From: Podocnemis expansa
Lineage: Eukaryota > Chordata > Testudines > Podocnemididae
DNA length: 64,000 bases
Direction of reading: 5' to 3'
NCBI GenBank assembly: GCA_007922195.1
Contig: ML681971.1
Span: forward strand, 24,206,078 to 24,270,077
In this document: positions 55,101 to 60,935 of the stretch, in pieces
Numbering within the stretch: position 1 is the stretch's first letter
Layout of the letters: every line of letters begins with the position of its first letter
Position numbers and translations under genes: made by a program
Notes under the pieces: model-generated
Database searches by the model: none
Seen by the model: the letters and a program-made list of their open reading frames with translations, nothing else
Told to the model about the DNA's origin: nothing

Positions 55101-57796
55101 TCACTGCTATTGTAATTCAATGTAGCTAGATCGAAGCTAGTTTGAGGGTATCTATATGTGGTGCAGTCACACCCCTGACTGTAGAGTAGCTGTATCAATA
55201 AGGACTTTCAGTTATGCTCAGCTAATTGATATTTGCTTAGTTTTCTTTGCCACTTTTCTGTTTCATTAAAATAAGTACATGGGGGGCATATGTGTGAAGA
55301 AATGGATACATTTTATGACAAACTATTGTTTCAGATTGGTCAAGAAAATAAAAACTATGAATCTCTAATAGAGAAGTTAAATGAAATTGATTTCAAAGGT
55401 AAGGTGCTATCAAAGGGCAATTTGAATTTATTTAAAGAGATAATCATTGATATGTAAGAATTATAAAGCTAAGGAATTAAGTGTCCATCCAGTCCTGCTC
55501 CCTGATTGTACTCAAGGTGAGCTCAGCTCTTGAATTTAAAGACAGGAGAATCAAGACTAAGTTCTGGTCGACACAGCAGAGCTGTATCAGTATAACTATG
55601 TTGCTCGGGGGTATGAAAACCCCACAATGTAACCCCCTCTATCAACAGCACTGTGTCAGCAGAAGAGCTTTCCTGCGAACATAGCTACTGCCTGTCAGGG
55701 AGGTGGATTAAATAAACAGATGGCAGACTTTTCTCCTGTCATCTTAGAGCATCTTCATTAAATGCTGCAGCATTTTAAGTGTAGATTTGCTCTAAATTCA
55801 GAAGAAACTCTGAAGTGATTGTAAACAGGGTGTGGGGTGCTCACACAAGGTGACCACGTCTCTGTCTCTGTGGGGGCTTCTAAGAAGGGCAGCCACAGAG
55901 ATTCCATGGCTATGGTGGGGTAGCGTGAGGGTGGCATTGCAACAGAGTTGAAACAGAGCCCCCAGAGTTGAAGAGAGCTGTACACAGTGAATCTGTAACT
56001 ACATCCATTCCAGCTGTTGTTTCGCCATTACTTTCCTAGGAACTAACATAACGATGAAGCCTTTGCGGCTGGAATCTCTTATTCCAAATAAAGAGAATCT
56101 CAAAAGCTATTATCGCTACCAGGGCTCCCTGACTACGCCCAACTGCAATGAGGCTGTCATCTGGACTGTATTTCAGGAGCCAATCACTCTTAGTGAAAGT
56201 CAGGTAATTCAAGGAGCTACAGACTAAAAGAAACAGTTAGGTCACTTTGTCTGTGTTACTCATGCTCCCCTCCCAACCCTTTCCTCCCAGCCCACATACC
56301 CTCTTTTCACATGCAGAGTCCAGTGTAGGATTATCTCCCCAGTTACTGGCTGAACCCTTAGGAAACCCAAATTAATGTGACTGCAAAATGTCACACACTG
56401 CCCAGCTTGTTTATTATCAGTCCCACCACTTGTTTTGGTTAACAACCCCCCCCCCCAAACCCTTAGAATCCATTCCCATTCCAAAAGATTGGGATGGGCC
56501 TATATCTTACATACTTTTCATACAAGGATCTCAGAGCAGTTCTCAAAGGAAGGTAAGTATCATTGTTATTTTAAAGGTGAGCAAACCAAATCACATAGCA
56601 ATTAAGTGACTTGCCATAGGACACACAGTGTGTCAATGGCAGAACTGGAAAAGACTTAAGATGAATGCCTAGTTCAGTGCTGTATCCAATGACCATAATG
56701 CTTCTAAATAAGAGTCTGAATCTTCCCCTCATCTCAGATGTTTTGGAATGTGTCAATGAATTGCTTCTGAGGATTTAGTAATGGGTGACTTGCCATTTTC
56801 CTCTAGCCCTGTTTAGAATCTGCATCCATAAAGCAAAAAACACCATTCATCTGGCTTCAGCTTCAGCCTGAATAAATTTATTTTCCCCCATGCTTCTATA
56901 AAGCAAAGGGTCATGTAGTACTTACTATAGGACACCTTAGAGAAGATTTATCATGATCTCTTGGTGCTCCCATCTCACCTCTACCACGTGGGGTGGGCTT
57001 GGACAAGTCACAACCCCTCAGTATCAGTTTCTCATCAGCAAAGTGACCACAATCAATATATGCACAGCGTGATACCCCATCAGACTGCGTTCATAAGATT
57101 AATGATGGTTGCTCAGTGTTTGATGATGATCCAGTGCCCAGCCAGATGTGACCCAGTGCAGTGGGGGACATGAGAAATTGGGGGTGTGTCACAGATGGCT
57201 GCTGATGCCTAGATTCCTGTTGCAAGTAGCCAGGAGTTAGGATCTACAGAAAAAACAGCGGCGGTGAGACATGAACCCCTTGAGTAGTGCCACAGTGATC
57301 TGAGGGATGGAGAGAGGAGCTGAATGTAGAGCTAAAAAACCTGTCTTTCTGGGGTGGCTTGTGCTAGACGGGACTAGGCAATTTACATGGGAAACTGGTT
57401 AACGAGTGTGCCTGGGTTAGAAGGAAGCATCTATCACTGATTTGGAGAACAAGTGTTGGTGGCACTCGTTCCATTTAAGCCTTGCTATACTCTTGTCATT
57501 CAGAGCAATAGCAGAGCCTGAAAACCTGTACATTACAGATAATGCAATACCCTTTTCTTCCTTCAAAAATATTAAATGTGAGTTTGCATGGTGGTTTGCA
57601 GGTCAAGACCTTTGCTATGAAGCTTTACTTCTCTAAGAATAATGAATTACATATGACTGACAATTTCCGGCCTGTTCAACCTCTCAATAGCAGAATCGTG
57701 TACAGCTCTAACGTCGGCTGTGTCATCCAGGCATCTGCAAAGGCTTTACTGGTGGTCCCAACACTTATCTACCTCATGATTCTTCTTTTCCCATGA
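25047..57796 (+). CDS. CA4: Carbonic anhydrase IV, complete gene (8 coding exons)
   Basis: Joined coding exons: 25047-25104, 49470-49523, 50553-50723, 53177-53334, 54247-54339, 55335-55398, 56040-56203, 57602-57796. All have GT/AG borders and phases that agree, giving 318 residues (human CA4 is about 312). Residues 1-19 are a signal peptide. The alpha-carbonic anhydrase fold follows with zinc ligands H120, H122 and H149, proton-shuttle H93 (NNGH), gate pair E136/T231 (GSEH; SLTTP) and QSPINIV at 54-60. C49 and C235 should form the conserved disulphide. N-terminal C25, C31 and C36 give one more cysteine than I recall for the human N-terminus. The tail after Y288-SSN ends in a hydrophobic run (about 303-318), as expected for a GPI signal. 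Known role: membrane-anchored extracellular CO2/bicarbonate interconversion. N126 and N202 are possible glycosylation sites. Nothing is broken. Confidence 0.93.
26228..26785. mobile_element. hAT-like element, degenerate
   Basis: Left end GCGCAACCTGGGATGCATGA and right end TCATGCAAAAAGGTTGGGAA then CCACTA are inverted relatives. No clear target duplication remains. A short fold-back piece (26575-26632) with GGTAGCCATGCTAG and GTGCCACAGGACTCC from the Penelope-tail family is inserted inside it. Confidence 0.5.
27170..27370 (+). repeat. MIR-type SINE
   Basis: Near-complete MIR order: TATCTTAAAGTGCTGTGTAG, TATTATTATCCCCATTTTAT, AACCAAGGCACACAGCTGAA and the closing ACTCTTAACTCTCGG. Confidence 0.8.
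28685..28800 (+). repeat. MIR-type SINE 5' part
   Basis: AACATTTATATAGTGCTGTA, then ATCTTCAAAGTGCTGTAAAA, the MIR 5' region. The stretch 27370-28680 shows no gene I can support. A 12-14 base G run lies near 28958. Confidence 0.55.
29511..29967. mobile_element. hAT-like element with perfect 8-bp target duplication
   Basis: A 457-bp element with ends CAGGGGTCGGCAACC and GGTTGCCAACCCCTG. It is flanked by a perfect GTCTAGCC at 29503-29510 and 29968-29975. It is GC-rich and non-coding; the overlapping frames of 120-180 codons within it are chance. Confidence 0.9.
30607..31167. mobile_element. hAT-like element, GGGGTTAAAGTA family
   Basis: A 561-bp element starting TTGGGGGTTAAAGTATG and ending TTATACTTAAACCCCTT. 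The flanking duplication matches at 7 of 8 bases (AATATGAG at 30599-30606, AATATAAG at 31168-31175). The left half contains GCATTCCAG/CTGGAATGC and CCTAAAAATAG motifs in both orientations. Relatives are at 37.16 and 58.5 kb. Confidence 0.8.
33472..34220. mobile_element. Harbinger-like MITE spanning the assembly gap
   Basis: Ends GGCTGTGTTCACACA and its inverted copy TGTGTGAACACAGCC are perfect over 15 bases. ATA is duplicated at 33469-33471 and 34221-34223. The ends hold repeated TTTCGAAACAAC-type palindromic phrases. Positions 33722-34121 are 400 N, so the interior is unknown. Confidence 0.85.
33722..34121. other. Assembly gap (400 N)
   Basis: A run of exactly 400 N inside a Harbinger-like MITE. 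The length may be an estimate. Open frames that cross it are not real. Confidence 1.
34248..34840. repeat. Degenerate hAT-like repeat
   Basis: CCATGGTTCTTAGACCTTTT near the left and GGGTCGCAACTCCCG near the right resemble the eroded ends of the CAGTGGTTCTCAACC family. It adjoins the MITE at 33.5 kb. It includes a 13-base C run. Confidence 0.4.
35575..35702 (+). repeat. Penelope-like 3'-tail copy
   Basis: Carries AATTCTCCCATGAAAGCTCA, then TTGTTAGTCATTAAGTGCCA, CAGGACTCCTTG and the extreme 3' end CTGAACTAGACTAACACAGC. It is a 5'-truncated copy consisting of the tail only. Confidence 0.8.
36160..36350 (+). repeat. MIR-type SINE, diverged
   Basis: Contains GGGCAAACTAAGGGCAAAGA, GGTCACATAGTTATTC and GATCCACTAAACTCC in MIR order. 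Confidence 0.55.
36927..36951 (+). repeat. Poly-T tract (25 bases)
   Basis: An uninterrupted run of 25 T. No SINE body is recognised beside it. Confidence 0.95.
37158..37440. mobile_element. hAT-like element, GGGGTTAAAGTA family, partial
   Basis: Starts CGGGGATTAAAGTAGGCTGG and shares CTGTTCCGGGGCCCACAA with the copies at 30.6 and 58.5 kb. No right end is found; it runs into a GC-rich block, and the boundary is approximate. Confidence 0.55.
37484..37850. mobile_element. GC-rich hAT-like element, partial
   Basis: Starts CAGTGGCATTGCTGGCGCTG, then CACCCGGGGCACGTGCCCCG, matching the unit at 16.97 kb. The right end is unclear. The many GC-rich frames inside match no protein. Confidence 0.45.
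38388..38515. repeat. Penelope-tail fold-back unit
   Basis: The left arm reads CAAGGAATCCTGTGGCACTT, then GAAAGACTAACACATTTATT (tail in reverse). It is followed by TTGTTAGCTTTTAACAGTGC and CACATTACTCCTCC (tail in forward). The arms face each other, so the unit can form a hairpin. Confidence 0.7.
39168..39740. mobile_element. Outer hAT-like element interrupted by another
   Basis: Left end CAGTGTTCCCCCTAAGCTGA then TGATGCAGCTGA, and right end TCAGCTGCATCATCAGCTTA with GAGGGAATACTG, are inverted copies of about 30 bases. The right terminal repeat is split by the insertion at 39314-39723. The original element was about 150 bp. Its own target duplication is not clear. Confidence 0.7.
39314..39723. 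mobile_element. Inner hAT-like element with perfect 8-bp target duplication
   Basis: A 410-bp element with ends CAGTGGTTCCCAACC and GGTTGGGAACCAACTG. It is flanked by a perfect GCTTAGAG at 39306-39313 and 39724-39731, and lies in the terminal repeat of the outer element. The family matches the element at 4972. Confidence 0.9.
39900..40290 (+). repeat. GC-rich minisatellite, 40-bp unit
   Basis: A unit close to GGGCCCTGGGTGGGACTGGG, then a GGGTGCCC.. part ending CCTCTG, starts near 39900, 39940, 39982, 40022, 40061, 40101, 40141 and 40181. That makes about eight or nine units at a 40-base step. Overlapping long frames on both strands come from this repetition. The GC-rich flanks (39750-39900, 40290-40730) look like decayed relatives. 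Confidence 0.8.
41120..41180 (+). repeat. Penelope-like extreme 3' end fragment
   Basis: TTTGCTGAACCAAACTAATA followed by TGATTATCCCTCTAGAA matches the last 40 bases of the tail family. Confidence 0.5.
42400..42602. repeat. Penelope-tail fold-back unit
   Basis: The reverse arm (GTAGCCATGTTAGTCTAATC ... AAGACTAACACATTTATTTA) is followed by the forward arm (TCTGACAAAGTGGGATTTCA, AATAAATAAACTTGTTACTC ... CTTTCTTG). It shares CATTTTCAAG just before the forward arm with the copy at 54.66-55.10 kb, so both derive from one arrangement. Confidence 0.8.
43840..44010. mobile_element. GC-rich hAT-like element, right part
   Basis: Ends CCGGGTCTTTTTGCTATCCA then GCAATGCCCCTG, the inverted counterpart of the CAGGGGCATAGC-type left end seen at 53.7 kb. 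The left end is unclear. A run of G lies near 43880. Confidence 0.45.
44140..44920. repeat. GC-rich block, probably repeat-derived
   Basis: A CpG-poor GC-rich island in AT-rich sequence, similar in composition to the hAT-like elements. I could not find its ends. Overlapping frames on both strands (up to 134 codons) match no protein. Confidence 0.35.
44969..44999 (+). repeat. Penelope-tail fragment
   Basis: GCCACAAGACTCCTTGTTTG, the last part of the tail, about 100 bases before the fold-back unit at 45100. Confidence 0.55.
45100..45267. repeat. Penelope-tail fold-back unit (near-perfect hairpin)
   Basis: The reverse arm begins at 45105 (CAAACAAGGAACCCTGTGGC, then AAAGACTAACACATTTTTTT). The forward arm ends CACAGGGTTCCTTATTTGTG, then CTGACCTAGACTAGCACAAC. 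Arms of about 60 bases pair with few mismatches around a loop near 45175. Confidence 0.85.
45700..46120 (+). repeat. Purine-rich tract (about 420 bases)
   Basis: The plus strand is overwhelmingly A and G from about 45700 to 46115, with runs such as GGAAGGGGAAGGAGAATGAA. There is no tandem unit of fixed length. The 136-codon frame here is lysine/arginine/glutamate-rich only because of this composition. Confidence 0.8.
47300..47405 (+). repeat. MIR-type SINE 5' part
   Basis: CACTGTGCTAGATGCTGTAC, then AAAAAGCCAGCCCCTGACCA and CAACAAGCTCACAATAT, as at 16.3 kb. Confidence 0.6.
48205..48310 (+). repeat. Unclassified interspersed repeat
   Basis: CCAACAGAAGTTGGTCCAAT, then AAAAGATATTATTCACATTG and CCAGGGACCAACATGAGTAC. 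The organisation resembles the Penelope-tail family (short, with an ACCAACA.. end), but the sequence is distinct. The family is uncertain. Confidence 0.4.
49470..49523 (+). CDS. CA4: CA4 coding exon 2
   Basis: Acceptor TTGCAG before 49470 and donor GTAATT after 49523. It encodes GEKEWCYKSQQCASPACI with split codons at both ends. This is the cysteine-rich N-terminus typical of CA IV. Confidence 0.85.
   Translation: MKKNGAISHNSVLPLHV
50040..50165 (+). repeat. MIR-like SINE remnant in CA4 intron 2
   Basis: GGGACTAGAACTCAGGCCTG, then CCTGGCTCCCAATCCTGCC, as in the SINE 3' half. A 153-codon minus-strand frame runs across it and is probably chance. Confidence 0.45.
50553..50723 (+). CDS. CA4: CA4 coding exon 3
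   Basis: Acceptor AAACAG, donor GTAAGT. It encodes from PHRWY through QSPINIV to the proton-shuttle histidine in NNGHT. C49 lies in DECGKEKQ. Confidence 0.95.
51750..51975 (+). repeat. MIR-type SINE in CA4 intron 3
   Basis: CACTGCCCCAAAGACTTTAC, CAGTCTAAATAGCCAAGG, AAGTGAGGCACAGAGTTATG, CAAGGACACACAGCCAGCC and the 3' end, all in order. It is one of the fullest copies here. Confidence 0.85.
52888..53100. repeat. GC-rich repeat just upstream of CA4 exon 4
   Basis: A GC-rich insert with GGGTCAGGGTTAGGGTCAGG near 52973-52992, ending about 75 bases before the exon 4 acceptor. Composition matches the hAT-like elements. Ends are uncertain. The G runs could form a quadruplex. Confidence 0.45.
53177..53334 (+). 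CDS. CA4: CA4 coding exon 4
   Basis: I use the acceptor CAACCAG at 53170-53176. It keeps the frame and gives HTVKVPLRGSAKIGAGGL, which has the same length as the CA IV family here. The stronger-looking ACTACAG 16 bases upstream would bring a TAA into frame. The exon encodes zinc ligands FHFHW and the SEHSIDGE loop, and ends at donor GTAAGT. Confidence 0.93.
53718..53880. mobile_element. GC-rich hAT-like element in CA4 intron 4
   Basis: Left end CAGGGGCATAGCTGGGGCCT, then repeated GTGTGGCCCACA / GCGTGGCCTGGG phrases and GTGCCCTGGGTCCTTCCCC. This matches the right part of the 16.97-kb unit (GCCAGTGCCCCGGGTGCTTC). Confidence 0.6.
54247..54339 (+). CDS. CA4: CA4 coding exon 5
   Basis: Acceptor TTACAG, donor GTAAGT. 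It encodes LHIVHIKE, with the third zinc ligand H149, through LAVLAFFIN. Exactly 31 codons, phase 0. Confidence 0.95.
54663..55097. mobile_element. Penelope-tail fold-back unit, middle layer of the nest
   Basis: Flanked by a perfect 11-base duplication, GCTTCACTGCT, at 54652-54662 and 55098-55108. Reverse arm: GGTAGCCATGGTAATCTAGT, then AAAGAGTCCTGTGGCACTT. Forward arm: CATCTGACAAAGTGGGATCT through CACAAGATTCCTTGTTT. A MITE has since landed in the reverse arm. Confidence 0.8.
54718..54935. mobile_element. Harbinger-like MITE, inner layer of the nest
   Basis: A 218-bp element with inverted ends of about 36 bases (GGCTGTGTCTGCATTGCTTA at left, TAGCAATGTAGACATAACC at right). AAA occurs on both sides. 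Removing it rejoins the Penelope-tail arm (ACACAAAG-AGTCCTGTGG). It is very A/T-rich and strongly palindromic. Confidence 0.85.
55335..55398 (+). CDS. CA4: CA4 coding exon 6
   Basis: Acceptor GTTTCAG, donor GTAAGG. It encodes IGQENKNYESLIEKLNEIDF plus K and one base of the next codon. Confidence 0.93.
56040..56203 (+). CDS. CA4: CA4 coding exon 7
   Basis: Acceptor TTTCCTAG, donor GTAATT. It encodes the substrate-binding SLTTPNC segment (T231, T232, C235) and VIWTVFQEPI, the most conserved part of the fold. Confidence 0.95.
56500..56700 (+). repeat. MIR-type SINE in CA4 intron 7
   Basis: CTTTTCATACAAGGATCTCA, TTATTTTAAAGGTGAGCAAA, GACTTGCCATAGGACACACA and the 3' end, in order. Confidence 0.7.
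56960..57130 (-). repeat. MIR-type SINE, reverse orientation
   Basis: GGACAAGTCACAACCCCTCA, then GTATCAGTTTCTCATCAGCA, the reverse complement of the MIR core. Confidence 0.55.
57602..57796 (+). CDS. CA4: CA4 coding exon 8 (C-terminus and GPI signal)
   Basis: Acceptor GTTTGCAG; stop TGA at 57794-57796. It encodes VKTFAMKLYFSKNN, NFRPVQPLNSR, a likely anchor site around Y288-SSN and the hydrophobic tail ALLVVPTLIYLMILLFP. Confidence 0.95.
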   Translation, partial: VKTFAMKLYFSKNNELHMTDNFRPVQPLNSRIVYSSNVGCVIQASAKALLVVPTLIYLMILLFP

Positions 57797-58180
57797 ACAC
57801 TTACCATCCAGTACAAGGTTTCTGGGTTTTTAATTTTTTTGTGTCGAGCACTTCCCTTCAATTGAGATGCCCTAAATTACAGCTGATTATATAACATTGA
57901 TTTCCCATGAATAGGAATTTTTATATGTATTCCCTGGAATTGATTTCATATGAGAGATGTACAGGGGTGCCTGGGCACATTTAGTGAGGTAGGATGTCAG
58001 GTTAGGAAATTTTCTTCTCTACTGTAGCTTTTAACAGTTGATTATAAAAAGTTGAAAAATACAATGGAAAGGCAGATTGATATTTATATGTTTAGAAGAA
58101 TATCCAAGACTGTAATAGTATTTTTATATTATTTAAGAGATTTTTGAGAACTGAATGTAAATAAAAGCTTATAACTGAAT
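57797..58180 (+). other. CA4: CA4 3' untranslated region with poly(A) signal
   Basis: An AT-rich untranslated stretch follows the stop. AATAAA at 58160-58165 is the first canonical signal, putting the cleavage site near 58180. From 58180 to 58515 there is no feature. Confidence 0.7.
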
Positions 58181-58517
58181 GACAATGTCTGAATCTTTCG
58201 CTACCTAGTTTTTCTGTTTGCCCTCATTGCAAGGGATCCACACAGCAAACACAAAGAAGGCAGCAATTTTCCCATTTCTTCTAGACAATTTAGGTTGTAT
58301 CTCTGGAGGTTTTCCCCATTTCATTTGTGAATTATTATGTCGATAGCCTCTGAAGACTTTGGGCGGATGCGTTCTTTACATTGGCTTCCAATGTATTATT
58401 GCACAGTGTAATTATGTAGCTTATAGGGCCCAATTCTGCAAAGTGCTGCATGCCTTTCTCCTCCTGTTGAAATACAAGGGGCTCTGCTTTTTTTTGGATG
58501 AAATGAAACCATAGGGC

Positions 58518-59658
58518 CAGGGGTTAAAGTAAAGGGGAATCCACTGGAACACCATTCTGGGGCCCACAATTTTTAGGGACCAGTGTTCTGGGGCCCCTAA
58601 AAATAGAATAATGGGGCAGAATGCAGCTTTCTGGTGCATTCACCCTTACTACCCCTTCACAGACACTTTCCCCAGCAGTGGGCTGGCAGCTGCAGCCGCC
58701 ACCTGGGCAGAAGACAGTCTTCCAGCCGGCAGGGAGCTTCCCCCAGGCTGGAAGTTTTTAAAACTCCCACCCTGAGCATGCTTAGGGTGGGAGGCACAGT
58801 CTGTGGCGTGGCCACTCCAGGGGCCAGGTGGGCAGCCAGTGGGAAAAGGGTGAGGGGGGAGGTAGGGTGGAAAGATGGGGTTAGGCTGGCTCATGGGGGG
58901 GGGCGACCGAGAAAGCCAGCAGGCAGTTTAGGGTGGGAAGAAGAGGTCAGACTAGCTTCAGGGGGGAGGGGGGACCAGGAAAGCTGATGGGCAGGTTAAA
59001 GTGGGAAGGGGTTGAACCAGCTTGCGGGGGGGGGGGGGCGGGGAGCCCAGGAGAGCCGGCAGGCAGGTTAGGGTGGGAAGAAGGAGTCAGGCTGGCCTGG
59101 GGGGGGCGGGGCACTGCGAGAGCGGGCAGCTGGGTGGGTGGGTTAGGGTGGGAGGCAACATCAAAGCATGGCACCACAGCTAAAGTTTGCAGATGGCCCT
59201 GGTGGAGGGGGGGCATGGGGAGAAGAAGACTGGGTAGGGGCTGGGTAGTGGTGAAGGGGACTATGAAAGGCTGGAGTGGGAACTGGATGGGAGGCTGAGG
59301 TGGTATGGAGAGGGTTGGGGGGCTGGAGTGGGGGCTAGGGAGATGTAGAGGGGGTTGGGGGGTTGAAGTGGGGTGACGACAGGGGAGCTGGGTGTGGGGG
59401 GTTAGGAAGGCTGGAATGGGGACTTGGGGGCAGGGAGCTTAGGGAATGGGGACTAAGGAGAACATGGTGAAATAGGGGTCTGACGTGGGCAGTAGCGGAC
59501 AAGATTGCGTTGTTGTGGAGTTGAGGTTGTGCTTCATTTGTGATGAAATAGCTGGTGGAGCTCAAACATGCCTACCTGGGCTGGGGCCCCCACATGCATG
59601 AAGGGGGCCCAGAGGTGAGGAGGGTTCCAGGGCCTGTCAAACTATACTTTAACCACTG
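58518..59658. mobile_element. hAT-like element, GGGGTTAAAGTA family, with internal minisatellite
   Basis: Ends CAGGGGTTAAAGTA and TATACTTTAACCACTG mark a 1141-bp unit. The left part shares ACACCATTCTGGGGCCCACA and GGGGCCCCTAAAAATAGAA with the copy at 30.6 kb. The middle is a tandem array (listed separately). No clear target duplication survives. Frames inside are composition-driven. Confidence 0.7.
58830..59160 (+). repeat. G-rich minisatellite, unit about 65-75 bases
   Basis: Units centred on GGCAGGTTAGGGTGGGAAGA, then a GTCAGGCTGGC.. part and a long G run, recur near 58840, 58915, 58985 and 59060, with a partial near 59130. G runs of 9-14 bases occur in each. Confidence 0.75.
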
Positions 59659-60200
59659 AGAGTGACTCAGTATATCTTCATGTCAGCATGGACCCCTGGC
59701 TATTTAGTGGGATGCTGGCTAACTAGGCATCTATCCACATCCCTTAAACATCTCCATACTATCTGCTTCCATTTTTTCCATCCATTTTCTCAAGCAGAAA
59801 GACTACTGAGAACCAATGTAGCAAAGAGACTTTGCTTTGTGGCTGTTTTACAACGTGCAGTAAAATAAAGTTCTTTGACCATCTCCTATTTTGCTGCCCT
59901 GCCCCCCCCACCAAGATTTCCAGGCAACATCATAAACAATGCAATCTTGTATAAAAGTCATCTCTCCATTTTTAAGACATGGGCAAAGTGATCACTTCTC
60001 CCAGGATGGTCCCTCTAAAAAAATGCCCTGTTCATGGAACAAGACCTCTGCATCTTATGAGAGGATGTTTAAGATGTACTGAACCATCTGCACTGAAATC
60101 ATCATCTCACTGCATTTAAATCACACTAAATGCCACATCCTCAGAAAGGTGGTCTCTTAAACTTTATGAAGAATGGTGAGAATAAAGTGTTAGGCTTGTG

Positions 60201-60523
60201 GGCTATGTCTACATGCACATGTTTATTTTGATTTAAGTTAAATCGAAATAAGCTAATTCAAAATAAAATCCTTAATTTGATGTAACTTAAACTGAATTAA
60301 GGAAAAACACCAAATGAAAATAGCAAGTCCAGACACAGGTGAGGGGCAGCTTGGGAGGTGTGGCAACATGGCCCCCCTGGCAGGGCCATGTTGCCACCCA
60401 ATCCCCTGCCTGGCTCTCACCTGGAGAGCCAGGCAGGGGAGAAAGCCCCTTGAAATAAGGGAGCTCCTTATTTCAAAATAAGGAAACGTCATCTGGCCAT
60501 AAGCATTTTTAAATTGAATCGAA
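60201..60523. mobile_element. Harbinger-like MITE, left part
   Basis: Starts GGGCTATGTCTACATGCACA, followed by TTTAAGTTAAATCGAAATAA. The interior contains a GC-rich palindrome (CATGGCCCCCCTGGCAGGGC; CTGGCTCTCACCTGGAGAGC). It stops abruptly where the Penelope-like 3' end begins, and no right terminus is found. Confidence 0.6.
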
Positions 60524-60812
60524 ACTATGGGTTCTTTTCCCATTACAAAAAGTAATTTGACTTCAGGCTTCCCAGGGTTTGAACCTAACAACTGCTCTGA
60601 TTTGCTGTTACTGTATCACCTGATCCTATGTTTTACACACCCTTGCATTTATTTTCATTCCATTCTGTAGTTTACCCATCTTCGAAGCGTCTGACGAGGT
60701 GGGATTTTCTCCCACGAAAGCTCGTGCGAAACATAAATCTGTTAGTCTTCAAGTGCCGCACGACTCCTTGTTTTTTTGCTGAACTAAACTAACACAAGCT
60801 ATCTCTTTGGAA
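60524..60812 (+). mobile_element. Penelope-like element, 3' untranslated part
   Basis: Begins CTATGGGTTCTTTTCCCATT and follows the 14.6-14.88 kb sequence through GACTTCAGGCTTCCCAGGGT, CTGATTTGCTGTTACTGTAT, GACGAGGTGGGATTTTCTCC and CTGAACTAAACTAACACAAG. It links the recurring tail to the coding element at 13.9 kb. Confidence 0.85.
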
Positions 60813-60834
60813 ATTGCATATGAACATGCCCGAG

Positions 60835-60935
60835 GACTTCTGAAATTCTGTTCTAAGCTCTGCCCTTCACTGACTGAGTGATCTTGCACAAATCATTTCA
60901 CCTCTCTGTTCCTCAGTTTACTCAACTGGAAGATG
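60835..60935 (-). repeat. MIR-type SINE, reverse orientation
   Basis: ACTGAGTGATCTTGCACAAA, then CACCTCTCTGTTCCTCAGTT, the reverse complement of the MIR core. From 60935 to 63110 there is no gene or repeat I can name. Confidence 0.7.

Larger units (their letters stand above)
54488..55191. mobile_element. Harbinger-like MITE, outer layer of a nested insertion
   Basis: The left end GAGTATGTCTGCACTGCATT is of the GTATGTCTACAC type, and the right part ends near GACTGTAGAGTAGCTG. It is interrupted at GCTTCACTGCT by the Penelope-tail unit. The outer boundaries are approximate. Confidence 0.5.
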
